NCBI GenBank assembly: GCA_020072585.1
Contig: JAIQGL010000014.1
Span: 124,001 to 188,000, forward strand
DNA length: 64,000 nucleotides
Origin: Terriglobia bacterium
Lineage (GTDB): Bacteria; Acidobacteriota; Terriglobia; Terriglobales; Acidobacteriaceae
Reading direction: 5' to 3'
How positions within the stretch are numbered: the stretch's first letter is position 1; each line of letters starts with the position of its first letter. This document shows positions 42,095 to 49,408 of the stretch, in pieces. The notes below the pieces were generated by a model. The model had not been told where the DNA came from and ran no database searches. It saw only the letters and a list, made by a program, of their open reading frames with translations. The translations under genes and the position numbers were made by a program.

Positions 42095-44332
42095 ATGAAC
42101 GCGACTCTTGAAAAACTTCGGCGGCCAGCCATTCCTGTTTTTGTGGCGACCACCGTCATGCTCTCCTTTATCTCCTTTTGGCGGGCAGCCGCAATTGTGC
42201 TCTCTGATCTGGCTTCTTCAGCTTATTACGTTGGTGGCGACACGGAAAACGTAATTGGCAAGAGCGCTCCATGGTTTGTTCTTGGCGTGATGCTGTTCAG
42301 CTATGCCGTGCGGGCGGTTTACATTGAGTCCAGCAGCATGTTCGTGCGCGGGGGCGTGTATCGCGTGGTGAAGGAAGCCATGGGAGGCATGCTGGCCAAG
42401 CTTTCTGTCTCCGCTTTACTTTTTGACTACGTGCTTACCGGCCCCATCAGTGCGGTTTCCGCCGGTCAATATATGGCCGGCTTTATACAGGACCTGAGCA
42501 CCCGGCTCGGCCATCCTGTTCATGTGCCAATGAACGCGTTTGCCGCGGCGTTTGGCATAGTGGTTACTTTGTATTTTTGGTGGAAGAACATTCAGGGTAT
42601 CCACGAATCCAGCGAAAAAGCGCTGTGGATCATGCAGATCACCACGGTCATGGTGGTGCTATTGATTGGGTGGTGTTTGTTCACGCTTTCGCGGACCGGG
42701 TTCCATCTACCGCCGTCTCCTGTCCCGGCAAACATCACGTTTAGCAATGGCTTCTTTGGCTGGCTCCCCGGATGGTTTGGCCATCTGACATTCATTGTTC
42801 TGGTGGTTGGCTTTGGACATTCCGTGCTTGCCATGAGCGGAGAGGAATCTCTGGCGCAGGTAAACCGTGAGATACAGGCGCCCAAACTCAAAAATCTGGA
42901 GCGAGCCGGCCTGGTGATCTTTCTCTATAGCCTGCTGTTCACCTCGCTTGTTTCATTCTTTGCGGTCATGATTATCCCGGACAAGATACGGCCTGAATAT
43001 TTCGGCAACCTGATCAGCGGACTGGCCATGCACATGAGCGGTCCTTATACGCTCAAGCTGCTGTTTCAGGGCTTTGTCGTCATCGTTGGCGTACTGATTC
43101 TCTCGGGCGCGGTGAATACCGCCATTGTCGGCGCGAATGGAGTCTTGAACCGCGTGAGTGAGGATGGCGTCTTAACATCATGGTTTCGCCGGCCGCACAA
43201 AAAGTACGGAACCACGTTTCGCCTTATCAACCTGATCGTCGGTCTTCAGGTACTGACGATCGTCGTCAGCGGAGGCAATGTTTATCTTCTGGCGGCTCTA
43301 TACGCGTTCGGCGTGATCTGGAGCTTTGCGTTCAAAGCTCTGGCCGTCCTGGTGCTGCGTTTCACCCACAAAGAAGAGCGCGAGTGGAGGGTCCCGGGAA
43401 ATCTGCGAGTGGCAGGCATAGAAATCCCGATCGGGCTGGGTTTGATTGCGCTTTTGCTGTTTCTTGTTGCCATCGTCAATCTTTTCACCAAGCCTGCGGC
43501 CACCATTGCCGGCGTTGCTTTCAGCACTGCATTTTTTCTGCTGTTCACCATTAGTGAACGCCTCACGGCCCGTGCGCGGACAGGCAAAGACCACGTTGAG
43601 CAGTTTCGCGTTTATAGCAATCCTGCGCTGTCAGATAAGGTGTTGAGCGTGAGGCCGGGCAATCTTCTGGTGGCTGTGCGCGATCCGGAAAACCTCTCCT
43701 ACCTGCGCGAGGTCCTGCAACGGACAGATACCTCCCGGCAGGACGTGGTGGTGATGACTGCGCGGCTCTATCACCGTGAACACTCATTCAGCGGCAACGC
43801 CACGTATGAGGCCAAAGACATCTTTGACCACTATGAGCAGGAATTATTCAGTGCGGTTGTCACGGTGGCGGAAAAGCAAGGCAAGCCTGTCTCATTGCTG
43901 GTTGTACCCGGCAGCAATGTCTTTGACACCATTTTGATGGCGGCGCAACAGCTTCAGTCCGCCAAGGTTGTCACCGGCTACTCAGAAAAACTTTCACCGG
44001 ACCAGCAGGGCAAACTCACCGGCGATGCCTGGGAGCGTCTGCCGGAGCCCAAACCGCGTCTGTCGCTTGAGCTTGTCGACCGGAATGGGGCCGCAGTGGA
44101 ATACCGCCTTGGGCCGCATACGCCGCGCCTGCGCCCGGAAGACGTCCAATTGATGCACTCCATCTGGCTTGATTTGACGAAAGATCTCGAGTTGAGCGGC
44201 CTTCATCATTATCACGTGGTGGCGCTTGCCTTGCGTGAACTGCAACATGAGTTAAACACCAATGCAAGAGAAGAGCTTTTGCAGAAACTTTCGCATGATG
44301 TGCATGGGCTCACGGCTCCACGGTCCCAATAG
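42095..44332 (+). CDS. APC-superfamily permease with cytosolic C-terminal domain (2)
   Basis: A 745-residue paralogue of the permease at 34878-37268, alike along its whole length (RAAAIVLSDLASSAYYVGG, RGGVYRVVKEAMGG, FGHSVLAMSGEESLAQVNREI, GAVNTAIVGANGVLNRVSEDG). It has about 12 membrane segments and a USP-like cytosolic tail (LLVAVRDPENLSYLREVL). ATG 42095 is chosen over a TTG 33 bases earlier. It lies directly behind the KdpDE-like genes. Potassium or amino-acid import is possible; the location hints at potassium or osmotic stress. Confidence 0.86.
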   Translation: MNATLEKLRRPAIPVFVATTVMLSFISFWRAAAIVLSDLASSAYYVGGDTENVIGKSAPWFVLGVMLFSYAVRAVYIESSSMFVRGGVYRVVKEAMGGMLAKLSVSALLFDYVLTGPISAVSAGQYMAGFIQDLSTRLGHPVHVPMNAFAAAFGIVVTLYFWWKNIQGIHESSEKALWIMQITTVMVVLLIGWCLFTLSRTGFHLPPSPVPANITFSNGFFGWLPGWFGHLTFIVLVVGFGHSVLAMSGEESLAQVNREIQAPKLKNLERAGLVIFLYSLLFTSLVSFFAVMIIPDKIRPEYFGNLISGLAMHMSGPYTLKLLFQGFVVIVGVLILSGAVNTAIVGANGVLNRVSEDGVLTSWFRRPHKKYGTTFRLINLIVGLQVLTIVVSGGNVYLLAALYAFGVIWSFAFKALAVLVLRFTHKEEREWRVPGNLRVAGIEIPIGLGLIALLLFLVAIVNLFTKPAATIAGVAFSTAFFLLFTISERLTARARTGKDHVEQFRVYSNPALSDKVLSVRPGNLLVAVRDPENLSYLREVLQRTDTSRQDVVVMTARLYHREHSFSGNATYEAKDIFDHYEQELFSAVVTVAEKQGKPVSLLVVPGSNVFDTILMAAQQLQSAKVVTGYSEKLSPDQQGKLTGDAWERLPEPKPRLSLELVDRNGAAVEYRLGPHTPRLRPEDVQLMHSIWLDLTKDLELSGLHHYHVVALALRELQHELNTNAREELLQKLSHDVHGLTAPRSQ

Positions 44333-44402
44333 CAATACTCCCCATAAGCGATGAGAGACAAAGCATTCGGTATTGCCGTACTCCGGTAGTCCCAAAAACA
44401 AT

Positions 44403-44435
44403 TTCTTTCCGAACTCTTTATAAATTCTTAACGCG
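44403..44435 (+). promoter_or_regulatory. Three 11-bp direct repeats, OmpR-type operator candidate
   Basis: TTCTTTCCGAA, CTCTTTATAAA and TTCTTAACGCG follow each other without gaps. The core TCTTWA is shared with 42041-42062. They lie 42-74 bp upstream of the small gene at 44477. Confidence 0.45.
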
Positions 44436-44476
44436 ATTCCGCCGTAGTTTGGATAGTAGTGGGAGAAATCCAAATT

Positions 44477-44632
44477 ATGCTGCACTATCTTGTACTTTTT
44501 CTTGAGGCATTATTCTTCGTCGGACTCGGCGGATCATTGATTGTTGCGATTCTGGCCTTCGTGGGCGACATTCATGAATTCTTCGAAAACGATAAACCTG
44601 AGGGAGCAGCAAGCCAGGCAATAGGCGACTGA
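44477..44632 (+). CDS. Small single-pass membrane protein beside APC permease 2
   Basis: A 51-residue protein: MLHYLVLFLEALFFVG, a hydrophobic helix (GLGGSLIVAILAFVG), then an acidic tail (DIHEFFENDKPEG). It is similar to the 45-residue protein at 34640-34777. It has its own leader with 11-bp repeats and a GGGAGAAATCC element before the ATG. A role as an accessory subunit of the neighbouring permease is inferred from this repeated pairing. Confidence 0.68.
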   Translation: MLHYLVLFLEALFFVGLGGSLIVAILAFVGDIHEFFENDKPEGAASQAIGD

Positions 44633-44710
44633 CGGACGCGCCGGGTACGTCATCCCGTCTTGCTAGAGCGCATGGCTCCCGCTGTGCGCTTTTTATTTCT
44701 GTCACTCAAG

Positions 44711-45619
44711 TTAATACAATGAGGGCTCGCCCGGCGGGCGCGTCTTCCATCGCCGGTGGACCCACAACCACTGCTCCGGATAGCGCCGGGCATAAGTTTC
44801 AATCACCTTGGTAAAGAGCGCTGTGTTGGCGATTGCGTCGGCTTCATCATCGCCTGTCTTGATCATTTGCAATGGCGGGTCAAACCGGATCTTGTACTTG
44901 CCCAGTTCATTGTCCCATACGGTAAATGCCGGCAGCACCGCGGCGCCGGTATGGAGCGCTACCCGCGCTACGCCGGTGGCCGTGCACGCGGGCACGCCGA
45001 AGAAATCCACAAAAGCGCCTTGTGGTGGTGTCATGTTCGTGTCCATCAGAATACCCACAACTTCACCGCGCTTCATGGAAGTAAGTAGTCCGCGGGCAAA
45101 ATCCTGTTTGCCGAAGGTGCGGTTGCCATGGAGCGTGCGGTAGCGGTCGACAAAAGCATCCACATAAGGATTGTCGAGCGGCCTCACCACAATGTTCATC
45201 GGGTTGCCGTTCAGCGAATGTACAAACGAGCCGATCTCCCATCCCCCGAAGTGCGCGGTCAGAAACAACACACCCTTGCCCCGGCTGCGCGCCTCGGCAA
45301 AATGCTGAAAGCCGTCATAAATCGCAATCTGGGAGGCATTTTCCTTACTGTATCGCGGGAACAGCGCAAACTCAGCCAGCTGGCGGCCCAGCCCCTTAAA
45401 CAGCCCCCGCAGAATCTGTAGTTTGTCTTTGCGGCTTTTTTCAGGAAACGCCAGGTCAAGGTTGCGCAGGCCAACGCTGCGCAAGCGCCGGTGCACTGTA
45501 TACATGAGCATGCCAATGCCCTGGCAGAAAGACCTGGCCAGCGGACGCGGCAACGCGCCAATGCCGGTGGCCAACAGCCAGACCGGGAAATATTCAAGCT
45601 TGTGCCGGAGTGTGGACAA
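44711..45619 (-). CDS. Lipid A biosynthesis-type (LpxL/HtrB) acyltransferase
   Basis: A 302-residue enzyme of the lysophospholipid/lauroyl acyltransferase family. The catalytic HX4E motif is seen in LTAHFGGWEIGSF. GILMDTNMTPPQGAFVDFFG is the conserved substrate region, and the C-terminal part has WLWVHRRWKTRP. Such enzymes add a secondary acyl chain to lipid A at the inner membrane. One hydrophobic N-terminal segment anchors it. The start is TTG at 45619, without a clear ribosome site. It stands as a single gene. Confidence 0.9.
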   Translation of the reverse strand: MSTLRHKLEYFPVWLLATGIGALPRPLARSFCQGIGMLMYTVHRRLRSVGLRNLDLAFPEKSRKDKLQILRGLFKGLGRQLAEFALFPRYSKENASQIAIYDGFQHFAEARSRGKGVLFLTAHFGGWEIGSFVHSLNGNPMNIVVRPLDNPYVDAFVDRYRTLHGNRTFGKQDFARGLLTSMKRGEVVGILMDTNMTPPQGAFVDFFGVPACTATGVARVALHTGAAVLPAFTVWDNELGKYKIRFDPPLQMIKTGDDEADAIANTALFTKVIETYARRYPEQWLWVHRRWKTRPPGEPSLY

Positions 45620-45789
45620 CTTGGGACGGTATCATCGCGGAGGAAATATTTCAAACCGGCGTAACCAATGGCGTGGTCCCGGCCTCCAATTAGGTTGATG
45701 TGTGCAATCCCCCGCTTGCGGGCCTTCTTCCTGGAGCGGCGTGACTATTAGAATGTCTAGAATTGTCTGAAACAGCGAAGGAGAGATGA

Positions 45790-46335
45790 ATGAAATTTCC
45801 GCAGACACTACCCGCTCTTGCCGTCATCGCGATTGCGATTTGTGGCTGTAAAGCAAGTGCTCCCAGCAAGGCAGAGAATGCCGTGGTCAACGAAGTGAAA
45901 CATGAGGTGACCATCGGCGGCAAGGACGTGAAAAACCCAATCGCCTATACGGCTGACGCCGCAAAAGAAGGCGGCGAACACTTCCAGCATCACTGCCAGA
46001 TCTGTCATGGCCTGGATGGCCAAAATACCGGCGTGCCTTTCGCTGCCAAGATGGATCCTCCCGTGGCTGACCTCTCCGTTAAAGATGTCCAGGACTACAC
46101 GGATGGCCAATTGAAGTGGATCATCGAAAACGGCATCAAGCCTTCAGGCATGCCGGGATGGAAAGGGATTCTGGACGAAGAGGAAATGTGGAACATTGTC
46201 CACTACATTCGCCATCTCCCGCCGAAGGGCAGCCTGGGAGCGCCTGAGATTTTCAAAGAAGAAGCAGAAGAGCACGAGCACACGCACGACGCAGCCGGCC
46301 ACGAGCATAAAGACGTAAAACCGCACAAACACTGA
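45790..46335 (+). CDS. Cytochrome c lipoprotein with His-rich tail
   Basis: A 181-residue exported protein. The signal peptide ends in a lipobox (AIAICGC). A class I cytochrome c domain follows, with haem motif CQICHG and the distal Met region GIKPSGMPGWKG. The C-terminal tail is rich in Glu and His (EHEHTHDAAGHEHKD) and could bind metal. The start has an excellent ribosome site (GAAGGAGAG). It would carry electrons at the outer face of the membrane. Confidence 0.9.
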   Translation: MKFPQTLPALAVIAIAICGCKASAPSKAENAVVNEVKHEVTIGGKDVKNPIAYTADAAKEGGEHFQHHCQICHGLDGQNTGVPFAAKMDPPVADLSVKDVQDYTDGQLKWIIENGIKPSGMPGWKGILDEEEMWNIVHYIRHLPPKGSLGAPEIFKEEAEEHEHTHDAAGHEHKDVKPHKH

Positions 46336-46361
46336 ACGCATTGGTGACGCAAAAGAAAACG

Positions 46362-46388
46362 GGGGCCCCATGGCTCCGCTTATTTTTT
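46362..46388 (+). terminator. Terminator after the cytochrome c gene
   Basis: GGGGCC/GGCTCC (one G-T pair, loop CCAT) is followed by GCTTATTTTTTT, 27 bp after the stop codon. Confidence 0.65.
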
Positions 46389-46441
46389 TATGGCCGAAAA
46401 CTCGGTCAGCGGCGCCTCTTAACAGATGGGCGCTGCAAATC

Positions 46442-47320
46442 TCAACTCAACATGGCCGGATCGAACTTTGCCTCTACGCGATGCGCGACTGCTGGCGGAG
46501 GCGTCGGCGTGGGAGCAGGTGTTGTATCGGTTGCCGGCGCAGGCTCAGAAGCTGGTGTGGGCGCTGGAGTAGCGGCAGGCGGGTTCACCGGAGCCGTAGG
46601 AACTGAACTTACCGGAGGCGCCGGAGGTTGTGGAGAGTTGGCTGGCGCTGTGTCCGTCCCGGCGGCTTTGCGCACCGCTGCAATAAATGTCTCTGACGAT
46701 TGTGGAGACTGTACCGAACCCGTCAGAATGCTCTTGAAATCAACCATGCGGCCGTAGAGTTCCTTGGTGGCATCTTCATCCTGCTTGATCACTGCTCCGT
46801 TGAAAGAAATGCCGGCAAACAGGCCGCGTGCGCGGGAATAGGTCAGGACTTCAGCGCGGAGCTTCCAATCGGTGGAGCCTTCGGTATGGCGTCCTACCGG
46901 GCCAGCGGCAACGGAGGCATCCGCGCCAAGCTTGAATTTGCTGGTCAGCAAGGCCTGCATGCCGCGATCATTCATTACCACCATCACCAGATCCACAGCT
47001 TGGCCCCCAATCTGCAAACCAATGCTTCCGCCCGTGGTGGTGAGGGGTGCAGGAGCGCTCCAACCGGTGGCTGTGCGGCAGGTAGCCATGCCGCGGCCGT
47101 GCGCGCCGCCAATCACAAACCCACCCTTAAGCAATGAGGGTACAACCGCCACACACTTCGCCGAACCAAGGATGTCTGAAGGAATGCCTTTGTCAGGCGC
47201 AGCCATGATTTCATCCAGAACCGTGGCAGCCGATTGAAGCCGGCTTGATGCTGCTTCCGAAGCGAAAGCTACGCTGGATAGCGTGACAGCAAACAGCACA
47301 ACACGAAGCAGTGTTTTCAT
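46442..47320 (-). CDS. Exported SYLF (YSC84) domain protein
   Basis: A 292-residue protein with a signal peptide (MKTLLRVVLFAVTLSSVAFA). The SYLF domain is clear: AKCVAVVPSLLKGGFVIGG, GSIGLQIGGQAVDLVMVVMN, YSRARGLFAGISFNGAVI. Family members bind lipids; the bacterial role is unknown. The C-terminal 70 residues are a Pro/Ala/Thr linker. ATG 47320 is chosen because GAGGAGA lies directly upstream and it begins the signal peptide; the longer open frame would add 49 residues. A terminator-like hairpin lies in its leader. Confidence 0.88.
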   Translation of the reverse strand: MKTLLRVVLFAVTLSSVAFASEAASSRLQSAATVLDEIMAAPDKGIPSDILGSAKCVAVVPSLLKGGFVIGGAHGRGMATCRTATGWSAPAPLTTTGGSIGLQIGGQAVDLVMVVMNDRGMQALLTSKFKLGADASVAAGPVGRHTEGSTDWKLRAEVLTYSRARGLFAGISFNGAVIKQDEDATKELYGRMVDFKSILTGSVQSPQSSETFIAAVRKAAGTDTAPANSPQPPAPPVSSVPTAPVNPPAATPAPTPASEPAPATDTTPAPTPTPPPAVAHRVEAKFDPAMLS

Positions 47321-47387
47321 ATTCTCCTCAAAAAATGATTTTAGTCGCTGGGAGCAGCTTAGGAGAAGATGCGGGAAAATAATAAAG

Positions 47388-47423
47388 GGTTGGATACGGT
47401 GACCCTCGTGACCGTGTCCAACC
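47388..47423 (-). promoter_or_regulatory. Hairpin with T-rich tail in the leader of the SYLF gene
   Basis: A 13-bp stem (GGTTGGATACGGT/ACCGTGTCCAACC) is followed on the minus strand by CTTTATTATTTTC. The NarL-type gene upstream already has its own terminator at 47574-47602, so this one may be an attenuator. Confidence 0.5.
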
Positions 47424-47573
47424 CCGTCTCCCAGGTTCTGTGGTAGGTGAGTAGAGTATCCATCCACACCGTTTTCCCGGCAAGTAACCGGGGTTCCTTT
47501 TGCAATGTCAATTCGGACATGTACTTAGGGAGACATCAAATTCGTCAATAGGCTTCATTACTAACTCAAAGCA

Positions 47574-47602
47574 AAAGGCCCGGCAGAATCCCGCCAGGCC
47601 TC
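47574..47602 (-). terminator. Terminator of the NarL-type regulator gene
   Basis: On the minus strand AGGCCTGGC pairs with GCCGGGCCT (loop of 8) and TTTT follows. It lies 19 bp after the stop. Confidence 0.78.
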
Positions 47603-47620
47603 AAAAATACTTGCCAGCGC

Positions 47621-48277
47621 TTATTTCGACGAAGTGACCAGCGAATGCGTGATCGCATGCACTGAGAGCGCAATGCGGTTTTGCACACCCACTTTGCGCA
47701 TGAGCTTGGCCACGTGGGCTTTCACGGTGCGTTCTTCAATGCCTAGCACCGAACCGATCTCCTTGTTGGAGCGGCCCACCACCAGAAGCTCAAGCACTTC
47801 TTTTTCGCGATCCGTGAATGTGACCCTGCCTGCGGGGAAGATGCGTCCCGGAGACGAGGTCACGCGTTCGATAAAGATGGAGAGCACGCGCCGGGGGGCC
47901 CATACCGAACCCGCGTGTACGATCCGCATGGCCTGAATGAACTCCGCTGGTGACGCGGCTTCATCCACATAACCTTTTGCTCCCGCGGCCAGGGCCTTCA
48001 AAATGGTTTCATCATCGGCGCCGCTACCGGTGACGATGATGCGCAGATCCGGACGTGCGGCTTTGAGACCAGCCATTACGTCAAATAGGTTCTGTCCCGC
48101 CCGCGTGCCCAGCAGAACAAGGTCAACATCCTTCCGTGGACCCAACTCCGCCAGACTGCAGGAGACCAGTTCAAGGTCTGTTTCTGTATCGAACAGCGAT
48201 TTCAATCCAATAAACCGCAGCGGATCGCTCTCTACTACAGCGATGCGAATCGTTCTCTTCGATGCGCCTGCTTTCAT
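47621..48277 (-). CDS. NarL/FixJ-family regulator with degenerate receiver
   Basis: A 218-residue protein. The C-terminal LuxR-type HTH is intact (FTDREKEVLELLVVGRSNKEIGSVLGIEERTVKAHVAKLMRKVGV). The receiver fold is degenerate: the phospho-acceptor position reads LVLLGTRAG, with Gly for Asp, and the usual Lys is replaced (GYVDEAAS). It is therefore unlikely to be controlled by phosphorylation at that site. ATG 48277 is chosen because it starts directly before the receiver; the longer frame adds 38 residues of non-coding look. Confidence 0.85.
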   Translation of the reverse strand: MKAGASKRTIRIAVVESDPLRFIGLKSLFDTETDLELVSCSLAELGPRKDVDLVLLGTRAGQNLFDVMAGLKAARPDLRIIVTGSGADDETILKALAAGAKGYVDEAASPAEFIQAMRIVHAGSVWAPRRVLSIFIERVTSSPGRIFPAGRVTFTDREKEVLELLVVGRSNKEIGSVLGIEERTVKAHVAKLMRKVGVQNRIALSVHAITHSLVTSSK

Positions 48278-48430
48278 CAATACTCCTTCCAAGACCGTGG
48301 CGTGATGTTGTGCATTGTAAGCAAAAAATGGTGCGCGCGATCTGAAAGTATCATGAACCTCGGCCCAAGCCCATTCCTTAGCAGGGTACATGTACTAATG
48401 TTGCAGCGCAAGGTTCCAGCATCTTAGGGG

Positions 48431-49075
48431 TTACTTGCTGGCTTCCAGAGACGTAGTGCCTGGATGGAGCACAAAGCCATCTGTATGGCCCAGCGCAAAA
48501 CCGCGCCGGTAGCCTTCACAATAACTCTGCTCGGCAGCAAGGTCGCGTTGTTTCGCCGGATGGAAATTGGAACAGCCTACAAAATGAAAATCGAGTTGCG
48601 CGGTAGAAGAACTCGCGGAGCCGCCGTGCGCAAACCCTTCGTTATAGCCGGAAAAGAACCCCTGATCAAAATACGCGTACGCTGGGTCAGCAGGCGAACG
48701 CGAATCCTCCAGCGCAACCGACACCGCGCGGAGTGAATCCACGGCGCGGAACTGGCGCCCGGAATAGCCATCGCTATATCCGGCCTTCAACCCTGCCTGG
48801 AATCCCCGTTCGAAGACGCGGCGCGGCCCAAACTGCGGAGAATATCCAAGCTTCAATCCTCGCACTTCTCTGAGTTTGGTCCGGGGCAGGGTGCCAACGC
48901 AAATGTCTGTATTGCCCATGTGGTAGCCCGCTTCGTAGCCATGTCTATATCCGTGGGCAAAGGCGGAGCGCGCAAGCACTGCTGCGGAACCAGGCTCACT
49001 CAAATGAAGGTCCTGCGCACCCGCTGAGAGGGCGAACACGGCCCCAAGGCAAAGCGTGAGCACAAGACGCGCCAT
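48431..49075 (-). CDS. Exported protein with GY-rich repeats
   Basis: A 214-residue protein of unknown family. A signal peptide (MARLVLTLCLGAVFALSAGA) is followed by four copies of a Gly-aromatic motif: FAHGYRHGYEAGYHMG, FERGFQAGLKAGYSDGY, FDQGFFSGYNEGFAHGG and YCEGYRRGFALGHTDGF. The [GA]-[YF]-x3-G pattern resembles the deca-GX3 pattern of helix-packing proteins such as Yae1. Three cysteines are present. ATG 49075 has GGAGG 12 bases upstream. It may be periplasmic or secreted. Confidence 0.75.
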   Translation of the reverse strand: MARLVLTLCLGAVFALSAGAQDLHLSEPGSAAVLARSAFAHGYRHGYEAGYHMGNTDICVGTLPRTKLREVRGLKLGYSPQFGPRRVFERGFQAGLKAGYSDGYSGRQFRAVDSLRAVSVALEDSRSPADPAYAYFDQGFFSGYNEGFAHGGSASSSTAQLDFHFVGCSNFHPAKQRDLAAEQSYCEGYRRGFALGHTDGFVLHPGTTSLEASK

Positions 49076-49220
49076 AACGGGGTTCAACCTCCATCTTCGT
49101 TGAGTCAGATGACCCTTCGTAACCCCGAGATGTCACTCGCGTTTAAGCTGTGACTAAGGTCAATTTACCTAGGCTCTAGGTCTTTCGATGAATGGGCGTA
49201 AATCGCATGCAGCTCGATAC

Positions 49221-49364
49221 TTATCTCACCTTAACCCAATCATGAAGAGATAAGCCAGACTCTCCGGCCCCGGCAGATTAAAAACCTGGGGGAAACGGAG
49301 CCGAAGGGAAGGCGACTCAGACTGATTTGCGATTTTCCCCAGGCGGTAAAACAGCCGCCTGGGG
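49221..49364 (+). ncRNA. Candidate structured leader with mutually exclusive hairpins
   Basis: TTATCTC/GAGATAA (49221-49227 with 49247-49253) forms a first stem. CCCCAGG at 49337-49343 can pair either with CCTGGGG at 49285-49291 or, as part of a perfect 10-bp stem, with CCGCCTGGGG at 49355-49364. The alternative pairing is typical of a cis-regulatory leader. It lies 45 bp upstream of the transglutaminase gene. I could not match it to a known riboswitch. Confidence 0.45.
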
Positions 49365-49408
49365 CATTCGTATTCCTCCCCCGAGGTTCAGGTGCTCCGG
49401 ACATTGTC

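Noticed and set aside
49221-49364. Possible glycine, cobalamin or cyclic-di-GMP riboswitch.
   Set aside because: Short stretches look similar, but none of the full consensus cores fits; kept only as an unassigned structured leader.
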